Counted from the first letter of the stretch, positions 1 to 7,384 are shown. The stretch is DNA of 7,855 nucleotides from Pseudomonadota bacterium (GCA_021802595.1 JAJZRT010000153.1:1-7855); one strand, 5' to 3'. The notes: generated from the sequence alone by a model not told the origin. A program made the numbers and translations.

Positions 1-3000
1 TCACGCCCGCTGGAGAGAAACTGCGCTGCCCGCCGATGAGCAGGCTTTCCGCACCCCAGCGGTTGAGGTCGGAGGCACTGAGTTGCAGCGAGGTGGTATC
101 GGCAGCGTCCGGCGCCGAGACGATGCGTATGTTCTGGCCGGCGCTGTCGATGTCGACGGCGCCTCCGCTGCCATGGGCGCTGGCGGCAAGCACATTGCCC
201 TTGAGATCCATGTTCGCGCCGCTTCCCGTGGTGGCGAAGACGAGCTGGCCGGCGTCTACGGGCAGCCGCGGCGTTGCCGCGCCCGCGGCCTGGGCCGCCG
301 CGGCGAAGGTGGCGCTGGCATAGTGGTCGATGTAGCTGGATTGCCCGCGCGCCCAGATGCCCGGGGCTACGTCAAAGCCCGACCAGAGGGCGTCGGCCGT
401 GTAGCCGAAATTCATCTGGCCGCCCGAACCTGGTGAGGCCGCGACGACGCTCGCGTTCTTGCCCGCAATGATCGTGGTGCCGTCGGGCTGCGCCACGTTC
501 AGTCCCGGTTGCAGATTCGCGTAGCCGGCCACCGGCGTCACGAGATAGGCGCCGGGCAGGAGCGCATAGCGGGCCGGCAGCAGCGTGTAGTAGCCGGGGG
601 CGAGGCCCGCGCCGCCGGCCAGGTAGACACTGGCGCCGGAGTCCACCGGCGCACTCGCGGAATATTGCGGGTCATACGGCGCATAGCGGGAACCAAGGCC
701 GGGCAGGATGGCGTAGCTGTTTCCCGCCAGCACATCCTGCGATCCCGGCGGGCCAGCCACATACTCGTAGGCATAGAGTTCGCCGCCACCGGAAATGTCG
801 GCCGTGGCGCCGCTTTGCAGGGTCAGATGATTGCTGCGCAGCACCACCGATTTCTGCGGCAGGTTGTCCGTGCTGACGATCCCGCCGTTGTACGTCCAGG
901 TGTTCGAAGTGAAGCTGCCGAACGGGATGGTCTGGTTCTCGCCGGAAACGGAAGTGAGGCTGCCGGGCGCGAGATCCAGGCTCTGCGCGGCATCCAACTC
1001 CACGCTGCCCAACGGCGCCTTGACCACGCCTGCCTGCTCGATCTGGGCGGCCGAAACCTGCAACCGGCCGCCCGCGGACAGGACCGGCGTGGCGCCGCCG
1101 GTTGCATGGAAGCCGATGTGGCCCGCAGCTTGGCCGCTACCGTCCTGCACGGCCAAGCGGTATTGGCTGAGCGTGGTCGGATAGATTTGGGCGGCACTCA
1201 AGTCCAGATTGCCGGTGGACGTCAGCGCGCCGACATAGCTCACATATACGCCCGGGCTCGCCGTGGGCAATGCGTTGGGGCCGGCATTCTGATCGAGCAC
1301 GCCGTTCAGGCGAATGTCTCCGTCCGCGTAGAGATTCGTTTGCGCAACCCCCGACAGGCTGAACGTGCCCCACAAGTCGATGAGCCCGGCGTGGACGTCG
1401 AGCTGCCCGCTGCCCGCCTGAGGTGCTGTGGCTGGCTGGTTTAGCGGATCGTTGTTGCCCAGGCTCACGTAGGCGGACTCGATGGCGGCGTCGCCGGCCA
1501 CGTCGATGACGGGAGCATTCAAGGACACGCTGCGCCGGGTCTGCAGGGGCGTGGTATTTGCCAGGTCGATGCGATCCTGGCTGGCGAGGGAAACCTGATC
1601 GAAGCCGCCGGCCCTGAGCATGTTTGCGGAGACATAGCCCTGACCATCGCTGGCTGCAGGCAGCGGCTGGCCGACGCTCAGCCCTGCCGGAACGGAGCCG
1701 CCGCCATCCTGGACGTGGATGACGCGCGGAGCGTTCGGAAAGCTGGGGCTGTCCGAATAGCTGAACCCCACTCCCCGGTTCATCGTCAGGCTGAAGCTGC
1801 CGCCCGCCGCATCTGTTCCGCCCGGCTGGGCCGCCAGCGTGCTGTCGATAAACACCCCTTCGGTCGCGTTTGCGCTGACGCTGCCGGCATTGCTTGCCAC
1901 ATCGGTGTGCTGCAGACCCAGCCCGGTGGGTGCGGGCACGTCGAGTGCCGCGCTGGCGCCGCTGACATCGATGAGCGAGCCGGCCTGGCCCACGATGGCG
2001 CCGAAACCGCCGTCGAGCTGAACGCTGCCGCCCGCTTTCACCTGCCCCAGGGCAAGTCCGACGTCGTTGGGCTGGCTCACCAGCACGCCGCGGCTCAGCA
2101 ACTGCGACTGGCCCCCCAGCCAGATGTAGGCGGCGGGATTGTAGGAATCGTTGGCGGTAGTCAGCAGTGTGAGCTTGATCTGGCCTGCGGGCGCATCCAG
2201 CGTGCCGAAGATGCGCAGCTGGTTCTTGGCACTCAGGCTGATCTTGCCGCCGACGTCCACGCTGAGGGTCGTCTCGGGCGCGACTTCGATGCTGCCATTC
2301 TTGGACGCGATGCTCAGATTCGCCGGCGCGCGCAGATAGTCGGGCAGGGCGTATGGCTGGCCCACGGCTGCGAGATCTCCCCCCGGCACCGCGCGCGCCG
2401 TGCTCGGGTCCACCTGCAGCACGTCCGCGCGCGGCGCCAGATCCTGGCTTAGCACCAGCGACGTCCCGCCCGCCGAGGCATCAGTCAGACTGTAGTTGGT
2501 GAAGCCGCCGCGAGTAAAAAAATCGGGCGATGTGCCGAAGGGCCCGGCGCCGCTGCCGAGCAGGAGGTTGTCGGATGTGAGGCTCAGGCTGCCGCCCGCA
2601 CCCGGCGCGCTGCTGCCCATGACGCCATACCCGAGGAGAGTCGCGGCGGCGCCCAGCGTGAGGCTGGGGTAATACAGGTTGTCAGCCGTCTTGAGGCTGA
2701 TGCTGCCGCCCTTGCCGCCCTGCAGCTTGTTGGTTCCCGTCAGCCAGGCGCCGCCGGACACGTCGATGCGGGCCTGGTCGCTTACATCCAGCGTGCCGGA
2801 GGAAACGAAGCTGACCTGGCCGCCGTTGAGAACCACGGGGTTGGTGGGGGTGATGCCCGTTTGCTGAGTGAGCAGGTCGTTCACCCACAGTCCTTGGGCC
2901 GCGACATCGCCGGAGAAATTCAACGCGCCGCCGGTGGGGTACGCGGTCGTCACGGCCGTCGCCAGACGGACGTTGCCGCCCGGCAGCACGAAGCGGCCGG

Positions 3001-5464
3001 CGACGTCCATCTTGCCCGCCGTGAAATTTGCCATGCCGCCGGGGCCCAAATCCAGCGTCTCGCCGGCAGGCATGGAGAGCGCCTGGTTGGTGTAGAGGTT
3101 CAGATTGGTGAAGCCGTTGGCACCCAGCGCACCGGGATCAAGCGTCAGCGGCGCGGAGGAAGTCAGCATGGGCGCATCGGCGGCAGGTGCCGCAGGCGTG
3201 TTGCCTTGCAGCGCGACAGGCTGGTTGAGCCCGTAGTCGGTGAGGCCGTTGCTGGCCAGGGCCTGGCCGTTGCCGAAGCTCGCCGTGCCGCCCTCGGGCA
3301 GATGAGTCCATCTGTCCTTGTACTGGGGCAACCCAGTGCCCAGGGCCGCTGGCGGCGCGGAATACGGCTGGCGCTGGTAGATGCCGGACGTGGTGCGCGC
3401 GATCAGGGCGCCGGTGTCGATACTCGCCGCGGGCGCTTCGATGTTTAAAACGCCCGCAGGCCGGCCCTCCGTGTAGCCGTTCTCCCAGTGCCCGCCGACA
3501 TTGGAGGAAAGCAGATACCAGCTCTGCGTGACACCCCATTTGTTGCTGGTGACGGTGTAGCTGTCGCCCACGCTCTGATAGGCAATGGATGCGGGCGCCT
3601 GGGCGATGTTGTACTTCTGCCCGTTCTGCGCCAGCAGCACGCTGGGGTCGTGGACCAGGCCGGGCGTGTACACCAGCTGGCCGCCGGAAAGATTAACCGT
3701 GGCGCCTGCCCTGACGATGGCATCGCCGGTGGAAAACAGATTCACCGTACCGCCGGCGCTGGTGCGCTCTGCGACGGTGCGGGCGATGCCCGCTTCCTCG
3801 GCAGCGTAATTGGCCAGCGGCGCGCCCTGGCGGATATCGACGTAGACGGTCTGACCATAGAGAGGACCGTTCACCTGCATCGGCGAGCCCGCCAGTTCCG
3901 TGCCGCGCAGGGTCACCGGAATGACGTTACGGGCCACCGGCACATAGACCAGCGGCGTGCCGGAGACGTCAACGGTTGCACCGCTGTCGACATATACCCG
4001 CGCCTGCGTGGGATGGGCGCTGGAGCCCTGATTGGGAAGATAGCCCGGGTTGAGGAAGGCGCTGAGCGCGTTGCCCTTGTAAATGTCCTGGTAGGGGTTG
4101 GCGTTGTTGGCCAGGGGTGCAGCGGTGTTGATGGAGGACAGTGCGGCCAACGTCACCACGCCGCCAGGTGCGGTGATGCGGCTGCCGCCTTGCAGAGTGA
4201 CGTTCTGCCCCATGACTTCGACGCGGGACGGATTGAACGCCTGATCGTCCGTCGAGGTCGTCGGATCGGACGTTTCCGGCAGCACTTCGGTGACGCTGCC
4301 GGCAGCGAGCGTCACCGTGCCTGTGGCGGTGGCGCGTATGTCCGAGGTGCCGCTCACCAGGTTGTTGGACACTGGCGTGACGTTGTAGCGTGCCTCCAGC
4401 TTGATGGAACCGTTCTGATCCACCGTCGTGGTCGCCGAGACGCGGCCGGCCTGGTTGACGGCGTATCCCATCATGGTGACGTTGCCGCGCGCGGCCTCGA
4501 TGTCGCCGCCAGCGACATTGCTGACCGTGCCGTTGACATCGTGCTGCACCGCCTTGCTGCCGGCGTTATTGGGATTGTTGGGGTCGTACAGCAGGGCGTC
4601 GCGCCCCTGGCTGGCAGCGGCGTTGTTGTCCACCTCCACCAGAATGCCCCGCAGATTGGGATCCTGGCTCGCCTGCAGATAGACGCGGTTGCCGGCGGCG
4701 AGGATGGCCTGGCCGCCGGGCGTCTGGATCGAGCCGGAGTTTTCCACCACAGGGGCCAGCAGCAGCACGCTGCCGCCATCTGCCGTGGTGATGCGGGTCT
4801 TCTGCGCCACCACCACGAAGCCGTTGACGTTGCCGGTGGCGCCGAAGCCGCCGTCGCTGCAGGGTGCATCGTTGCAGAAGGCGGGATTGCCCTGGGTGTC
4901 GGTGAGCAAGCCCTGGAGGAAGCGGCTGTTCTTGATGTCCAGGCTGGACGCCACCAGGCCGCCCACGTCCACCTGCGCGCCCTGGCCGAAGAGGATGCCG
5001 TTCTGGTTGATGAGATAGATCTGCCCCGTGGCCTTGAGCGCCCCGTAGATCTGGCTGGGATTGGCGTCCCAGATGCGGTTGAGCGCCGCACCGTTGCCCG
5101 GCTGATTGAACTTCACCGTGGCGTTCCTGCCGATGTTGAAGCTCTGCCAGTTGAGGATGGCCGCCTGGCTCGTTTGATTGATGGTGAGGCTGTTGGGGGC
5201 CGTGACTGTGGACGCTGCGCCGCTTTGCACGAAGGCGTTCCCTCCGCAGCCCCCGGCGGCGCAGGGTTGCGGCAGGGCGTTCGGCAGCGGCATGGGCGGC
5301 GCCGCCTGGGCGCTGTGCGGCAGCGAACACACCAGGACGCCGGACAAGGCCAATACCGCGGTGCTCGCGAGCGCGCGGCCCGGGCCGCCACCCAGGCCCA
5401 GGAAACGAGGCTGGAAGCGCGCGCGGCGCAGCGTCTTCGGTCGGCGGAAAGAAGCTTTGGCCAT
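1..5464 (-). CDS. TpsA exoprotein, filamentous-haemagglutinin family, C-terminus beyond the window
   Basis: This is the secreted partner of a two-partner secretion system, probably a large surface or released adhesin-like beta-helix protein; the exact target is unknown. The frame is open from ATG at 5464 to base 2, 1821 codons, with no stop. Residues 1-54 form a signal peptide: a long n-region with nine Lys/Arg, a hydrophobic stretch around 32-48, and a likely cut after AQA (52-54). Residues about 76-265 are the TPS secretion domain, with ILNWQSFNIG (103-112), NPSQIYG (135-141), YLINQNGILFG (150-160) and GGQAILAAGNRVYL (250-263). The body is Gly/Ser/Thr/Val-rich, as in a beta-helix. It carries blocks I recognise from the DUF3739/PdtA-like class: YVPVARN...TLRGTEL (about 502-525), ENGYTEGRPAG (about 661-671), AAYIWLGGQ (1111 on) and GYYTLLPARYALLPGAY (1624 on). 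No FHA R1/R2 repeats are apparent. The start lies 6 nt after the tpsB stop. Family is certain; the DUF3739 assignment is from memory. Confidence 0.95.
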   Translation of the reverse strand, partial: MAKASFRRPKTLRRARFQPRFLGLGGGPGRALASTAVLALSGVLVCSLPHSAQAAPPMPLPNALPQPCAAGGCGGNAFVQSGAASTVTAPNSLTINQTSQAAILNWQSFNIGRNATVKFNQPGNGAALNRIWDANPSQIYGALKATGQIYLINQNGILFGQGAQVDVGGLVASSLDIKNSRFLQGLLTDTQGNPAFCNDAPCSDGGFGATGNVNGFVVVAQKTRITTADGGSVLLLAPVVENSGSIQTPGGQAILAAGNRVYLQASQDPNLRGILVEVDNNAAASQGRDALLYDPNNPNNAGSKAVQHDVNGTVSNVAGGDIEAARGNVTMMGYAVNQAGRVSATTTVDQNGSIKLEARYNVTPVSNNLVSGTSDIRATATGTVTLAAGSVTEVLPETSDPTTSTDDQAFNPSRVEVMGQNVTLQGGSRITAPGGVVTLAALSSINTAAPLANNANPYQDIYKGNALSAFLNPGYLPNQGSSAHPTQARVYVDSGATVDVSGTPLVYVPVARNVIPVTLRGTELAGSPMQVNGPLYGQTVYVDIRQGAPLANYAAEEAGIARTVAERTSAGGTVNLFSTGDAIVRAGATVNLSGGQLVYTPGLVHDPSVLLAQNGQKYNIAQAPASIAYQSVGDSYTVTSNKWGVTQSWYLLSSNVGGHWENGYTEGRPAGVLNIEAPAASIDTGALIARTTSGIYQRQPYSAPPAALGTGLPQYKDRWTHLPEGGTASFGNGQALASNGLTDYGLNQPVALQGNTPAAPAADAPMLTSSAPLTLDPGALGANGFTNLNLYTNQALSMPAGETLDLGPGGMANFTAGKMDVAGRFVLPGGNVRLATAVTTAYPTGGALNFSGDVAAQGLWVNDLLTQQTGITPTNPVVLNGGQVSFVSSGTLDVSDQARIDVSGGAWLTGTNKLQGGKGGSISLKTADNLYYPSLTLGAAATLLGYGVMGSSAPGAGGSLSLTSDNLLLGSGAGPFGTSPDFFTRGGFTNYSLTDASAGGTSLVLSQDLAPRADVLQVDPSTARAVPGGDLAAVGQPYALPDYLRAPANLSIASKNGSIEVAPETTLSVDVGGKISLSAKNQLRIFGTLDAPAGQIKLTLLTTANDSYNPAAYIWLGGQSQLLSRGVLVSQPNDVGLALGQVKAGGSVQLDGGFGAIVGQAGSLIDVSGASAALDVPAPTGLGLQHTDVASNAGSVSANATEGVFIDSTLAAQPGGTDAAGGSFSLTMNRGVGFSYSDSPSFPNAPRVIHVQDGGGSVPAGLSVGQPLPAASDGQGYVSANMLRAGGFDQVSLASQDRIDLANTTPLQTRRSVSLNAPVIDVAGDAAIESAYVSLGNNDPLNQPATAPQAGSGQLDVHAGLIDLWGTFSLSGVAQTNLYADGDIRLNGVLDQNAGPNALPTASPGVYVSYVGALTSTGNLDLSAAQIYPTTLSQYRLAVQDGSGQAAGHIGFHATGGATPVLSAGGRLQVSAAQIEQAGVVKAPLGSVELDAAQSLDLAPGSLTSVSGENQTIPFGSFTSNTWTYNGGIVSTDNLPQKSVVLRSNHLTLQSGATADISGGGELYAYEYVAGPPGSQDVLAGNSYAILPGLGSRYAPYDPQYSASAPVDSGASVYLAGGAGLAPGYYTLLPARYALLPGAYLVTPVAGYANLQPGLNVAQPDGTTIIAGKNASVVAASPGSGGQMNFGYTADALWSGFDVAPGIWARGQSSYIDHYASATFAAAAQAAGAATPRLPVDAGQLVFATTGSGANMDLKGNVLAASAHGSGGAVDIDSAGQNIRIVSAPDAADTTSLQLSASDLNRWGAESLLIGGQRSFSPAGV
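1562..3253 (-). repeat. Four degenerate GGF-type units in the TpsA body
   Basis: Four related peptide units occur in TpsA: SNGLTDYGLNQ (from residue 738), ANGFTNLNLYTNQ (782), RGGFTNYSLTD (985) and AGGFDQVSLASQD (1285). They share [small]-[G/N]-G-[F/L]-[T/D]-x-x-x-L and are followed by short alternating hydrophobic segments, so they may mark equivalent turns of a beta-helix. Spacing is irregular (44, 203 and 300 residues) and the DNA is not conserved, so these are old structural repeats, not recent duplications. Confidence 0.5.
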
Positions 5465-5473
5465 GGCGCGCTA
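5462..5473 (-). other. tpsB-tpsA junction: amber stop and ATG in one frame, 6 nt apart
   Basis: The tpsB stop codon TAG (5473-5471) is followed by CGCGCC and then the tpsA ATG (5464-5462). The distance is two codons, so both genes share one reading frame and a single amber codon separates them. I see no Shine-Dalgarno-like sequence in the last bases of tpsB. TpsA is therefore probably translated by coupling or reinitiation after tpsB. This supports one operon with transporter first and substrate second. Confidence 0.85.
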
Positions 5474-7087
5474 GAACTGGTAAGCCCAGCGGAAATCCAC
5501 CCGCGGCCGGCCGGCCCGGGTGTATGCCGTGGAGATCATGGGCCAAGCCACGTCCGCCCCGAGGTCCATGCCTTTCAGGGCGGCCATGCGCAGGCCCAGG
5601 CCGCTGCTGGCGAGGCTGGTGTCGGGCTGTTGCGAGGCCAGCGGCCGGCGCAGCCGCACATGCGCCCCTTCGAGGAAGGCGAGCAGGATCAGGCTGTCGA
5701 GATGCGTTGTCTTGCCTGCAAGGCTGGGGCTGGAGAATTCCAGCACGCCATGCACACCGTCGTCGCCCAGCGCTTCCGATTCCAGATAGCCGCGCACGCT
5801 GCCGGCACCGCCCGCCGAGAACTGTTCGTTGCTCACCAGCGGCCCGCTGGCAATCTGGCCGTCGATGCCAGCCCTGAGCATGAATCCGGCCGGCAGTTTC
5901 TGCAGGCGCGTCAGGCTGGGCTTCAGCACCATGTAGTTGGACTTGGCACCGTAGCGGTTGCACTCAAACTGGTTGACGGTCTGGCCGTAGCAATCGACGT
6001 TCTTGTCCACGCCGCCGCGTATGGCGAAGCTCAGGCCCATGCCGACCTGGGTGGTGCCGCCGCCGTCCCTGTGGGTGCCGGAATACTGCAGCGACAGTGG
6101 CAAATAGGTGATGGGCGTATCCACTGCCGGGGCACCCGGCAGGACGATGTTCTGGGTGAAATGCTTGTAGTCCGCGCCCAGCGAAAGCATGTGGGTGTAG
6201 CTCCCCTTGGGCGGCAGCGGCATGAGGTAGCGCGCCCCCAGAATGTCGCCGCGCCCCAGCACGGTGATGCCGCCCAGGGCGCCTACGTTGCTGTTGGAGC
6301 GCAGGTAGTACAAGGCCAGGTTGTCGCGGCCCTGAGCAAAAGGAATCACATAGGACAGCGAGTAGGTGCGCACCTGGCTGGTGTCCTGCGGGCTGGTCTG
6401 GAACTGGACGCTGAGGCGGTGCTCGCGCTGCCACAGGTTGTCGTATTCGAGCGAGCCGGACAGTCGCAGCGGCCGGGTGTTAGGGCTGTAGTAATTGTTG
6501 AGTTCCAGGTTGCCATGCAAAGGCGATTGATCGTTGACGTCCAGGTTGACGTCCAGCGTGCCGGGCATCGCACCGGGCTTGAGCACCGGCAGCACCTGGC
6601 GCCCCGGTGCCCGGTTCACCGCCGCCAGCTCTTGTTGAACCGCCGGGAAATACGGCACCTTGCCCGGCGCGAATTCCGGGATCTGGGCGAGGATGCGGCC
6701 CTGGGAGTAATAACGCGAACCATTGACGCGGACCTTTTCCACGCGGCCCTCGGTGACCTTCAGTACCACCACGCCGTCGCTCACGCTTTGCTCGGGGATG
6801 TCCACGTACACCGTGTTGTAGCCTGCCTTGTGGTAGGCGCGCTCCAGCGCGGCGCGCGCCTGGTCAACATCGGCAATGGTCTTGCCCGGCCCCAGGTAGG
6901 GGTAGACCGCCTGTTCGATGGCCAACTGGGTCAATACGGTGTTGCCGGCGACGTCGTACTCCATCACATCGAACACCGCACCGTGCCGCCCGCTCCCCTG
7001 CTGCGCCGGATTCGGCCCGGCGTGTGCATCCTCCGCCCAGCAGGGCGGGTGCAGCAGGCACAGGAGCAGGGCCAGCAGGCGCTTCAT
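5471..7087 (-). CDS. TpsB outer-membrane transporter (FhaC/ShlB family)
   Basis: This is the 538-residue outer-membrane pore that recognises and exports the TpsA encoded directly downstream. A short signal peptide (MKRLLALLLCLL..., cut probably after CWA at 16-18) precedes two POTRA-like domains. POTRA 1 is about 39-115 (FDVMEYDVAGNTVL near its start, VVVLKVTEGRV at its end). POTRA 2 is about 116-186 (VEKVRVNGSRYYS to LDVNLDVND). Residues about 190-538 form the 16-strand beta-barrel. The family's loop L6 signature is present as GGAGSVRGY, with VRGY at 431-434. The protein ends in an aromatic-rich strand with terminal Phe (VDFRWAYQF), as expected for a BAM substrate. Length is close to FhaC. 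I chose ATG 7087 over an in-frame ATG at 7168, because the longer form would put 27 non-signal-like residues before the signal peptide, while 7087 has a purine-rich RBS. Expected to be cotranscribed with tpsA. Confidence 0.96.
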   Translation of the reverse strand: MKRLLALLLCLLHPPCWAEDAHAGPNPAQQGSGRHGAVFDVMEYDVAGNTVLTQLAIEQAVYPYLGPGKTIADVDQARAALERAYHKAGYNTVYVDIPEQSVSDGVVVLKVTEGRVEKVRVNGSRYYSQGRILAQIPEFAPGKVPYFPAVQQELAAVNRAPGRQVLPVLKPGAMPGTLDVNLDVNDQSPLHGNLELNNYYSPNTRPLRLSGSLEYDNLWQREHRLSVQFQTSPQDTSQVRTYSLSYVIPFAQGRDNLALYYLRSNSNVGALGGITVLGRGDILGARYLMPLPPKGSYTHMLSLGADYKHFTQNIVLPGAPAVDTPITYLPLSLQYSGTHRDGGGTTQVGMGLSFAIRGGVDKNVDCYGQTVNQFECNRYGAKSNYMVLKPSLTRLQKLPAGFMLRAGIDGQIASGPLVSNEQFSAGGAGSVRGYLESEALGDDGVHGVLEFSSPSLAGKTTHLDSLILLAFLEGAHVRLRRPLASQQPDTSLASSGLGLRMAALKGMDLGADVAWPMISTAYTRAGRPRVDFRWAYQF

Positions 7088-7096
7088 CGAACGGTT

Positions 7097-7103
7097 CTCT
7101 CTT
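7097..7103 (-). promoter_or_regulatory. Ribosome binding site of tpsB
   Basis: On the minus strand AAGAGAG lies 9 nt before the ATG at 7087. It is a moderate Shine-Dalgarno match and supports this start over the in-frame ATG at 7168, which has an AAGAGG-like run only 1 nt away, too close for normal initiation. Confidence 0.6.
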
Positions 7104-7113
7104 GGGCTCGCAG

Positions 7114-7128
7114 GGGCGGACTCCGCCC
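7114..7128. repeat. Perfect 7-bp inverted repeat before the tpsB RBS
   Basis: GGGCGGA (7114-7120), a single central C (7121) and TCCGCCC (7122-7128) make a near-perfect 15-bp palindrome. As RNA on the minus strand it would fold as GGGCG, loop GAGTC, CGCCC. It lies directly after the U-rich tail of the terminator-like hairpin and 10 bases before the tpsB RBS, so it could act as a second leader hairpin or as a protein-binding site. Confidence 0.5.
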
Positions 7129-7155
7129 AAAGACAAAAGGCCCGCGCATGCGGGC
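7129..7155 (-). terminator. Terminator-like hairpin with U-rich tail in the tpsB leader
   Basis: On the minus strand GCCCGC, loop ATGC and GCGGGC (7155-7140) form a six-pair all-GC stem. It is followed by C and then TTTTGTCTTT (7138-7129), the layout of an intrinsic terminator. It ends about 41 nt before the tpsB start, and no minus-strand gene lies upstream for it to terminate, because the neighbour there is divergent. The 3' arm can also pair over seven bases with GCCCGCG at 7182-7176, which would open the terminator stem. This fits an attenuator, or the end of a small leader RNA. The stem is short and the tail is interrupted, so it may be weak. Confidence 0.42.
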
Positions 7156-7229
7156 GTTGCTTACCCATGCCTCTTCGCGGGCTCGGGCTCTCTTCCTGGG
7201 GTGCAAGCTTAAAGAAGATTTATGACGGG

Positions 7230-7250
7230 CAAGGGCGGCATGCCCCCTTG
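7230..7250. repeat. 10-bp-arm inverted repeat in the divergent intergenic region
   Basis: CAAGGG-C-GGCA (7230-7240) and TGCCCCCTTG (7241-7250) are complementary over ten pairs if the C at 7236 is bulged; the core GGCATGCC is a perfect palindrome. It is roughly equidistant from the starts of tpsB (7087) and the plus-strand gene (7385), a position where an operator shared by two divergent promoters would be plausible. It could also be an RNA hairpin with a CATG loop. Confidence 0.5.
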
Positions 7251-7325
7251 CGGCCTAGTCCGTTCGGGCTACAGCCGAGGGAAAAAAGCGCCGTAAAAAA
7301 AGGAGTGCCCTGTATCGTGCTGGCG

Positions 7326-7378
7326 CGAACAAGGGCGAATTCGTACACTCACCCAGGCGACTCCATCCGCCTTGTTCG
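7326..7378. repeat. 9-bp-arm inverted repeat upstream of the chalcone-isomerase-like gene
   Basis: CGAACAAGG (7326-7334) and its exact reverse complement CCTTGTTCG (7370-7378) flank 35 bases. The right arm ends 6 nt before the ATG at 7385 and so occupies the place of a ribosome binding site; no good Shine-Dalgarno is seen there. The spacer holds the 8-bp palindrome CGAATTCG (7336-7343) and a weak -10-like TACACT (7344-7349). The repeat could be an operator pair or a leader hairpin. Confidence 0.45.
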
Positions 7379-7384
7379 ATCACT

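Larger units (their letters stand above)
7088..7384. promoter_or_regulatory. Divergent intergenic region of tpsB and the chalcone-isomerase-like gene
   Basis: These 297 bases separate two divergent genes and must hold both promoters. I could not place either one convincingly. For the plus strand the best -10-like hexamer is TACACT at 7344, without a good -35 at proper spacing; two A-tracts (7282-7287 and 7295-7301) lie upstream and could serve as UP-type sequence. For the minus strand, CATAAA (7224-7219) and TTTAAG (7213-7208) are each 4/6 matches to a -10, again with no suitable -35. The region holds four inverted-repeat structures, listed separately. No small ORF here looks coding. Confidence 0.55.

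Noticed and set aside
509..3448. Plus-strand open frames at 509-1444, 1715-2452 and 2861-3448
   Set aside because: They lie in the same antisense register as the long 3488-7225 frame and mirror the tpsA codons. Their low-complexity composition and lack of ribosome binding sites fit shadows of tpsA.
4566..5963. A 465-codon minus-strand frame overlapping the end of tpsB and the start of tpsA
   Set aside because: It is out of frame with both genes and gives Arg/Gln/Pro/His-rich sequence with no domain, whereas the other frame gives a signal peptide and the TPS secretion motifs over the same bases.
7088..7168. 27-codon N-terminal extension of tpsB from an upstream in-frame ATG
   Set aside because: The extension has no signal-peptide character, would put the true signal peptide internally, includes the terminator-like hairpin, and its purine-rich run is only 1 nt from the ATG. 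ATG 7087 has a better spaced RBS.
3488..7225. A 1245-codon open frame on the plus strand, antisense to tpsB and tpsA
   Set aside because: It is codon-aligned with the sense genes, so its stops require TTA, CTA or TCA codons in tpsA/tpsB, which are rare at this GC content. Where such codons occur (near 433, 1442, 2444 and 3446) the antisense frame stops. The product is rich in Arg, His, Gln, Gly and Ala without a recognisable domain, and the sense frames match known families.
7281..7301. Two A/T tracts (T runs on the minus strand) as intrinsic terminators
   Set aside because: No GC-rich stem precedes either T run on the minus strand and no gene upstream needs terminating. They fit better as AT-rich promoter-proximal sequence.
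7230..7337. CAAGGGCG direct repeat at 7230 and 7330, exactly 100 bp apart
   Set aside because: A repeated 8-mer within about 300 GC-rich bases is expected fairly often by chance; I keep only the longer inverted repeats as observations.
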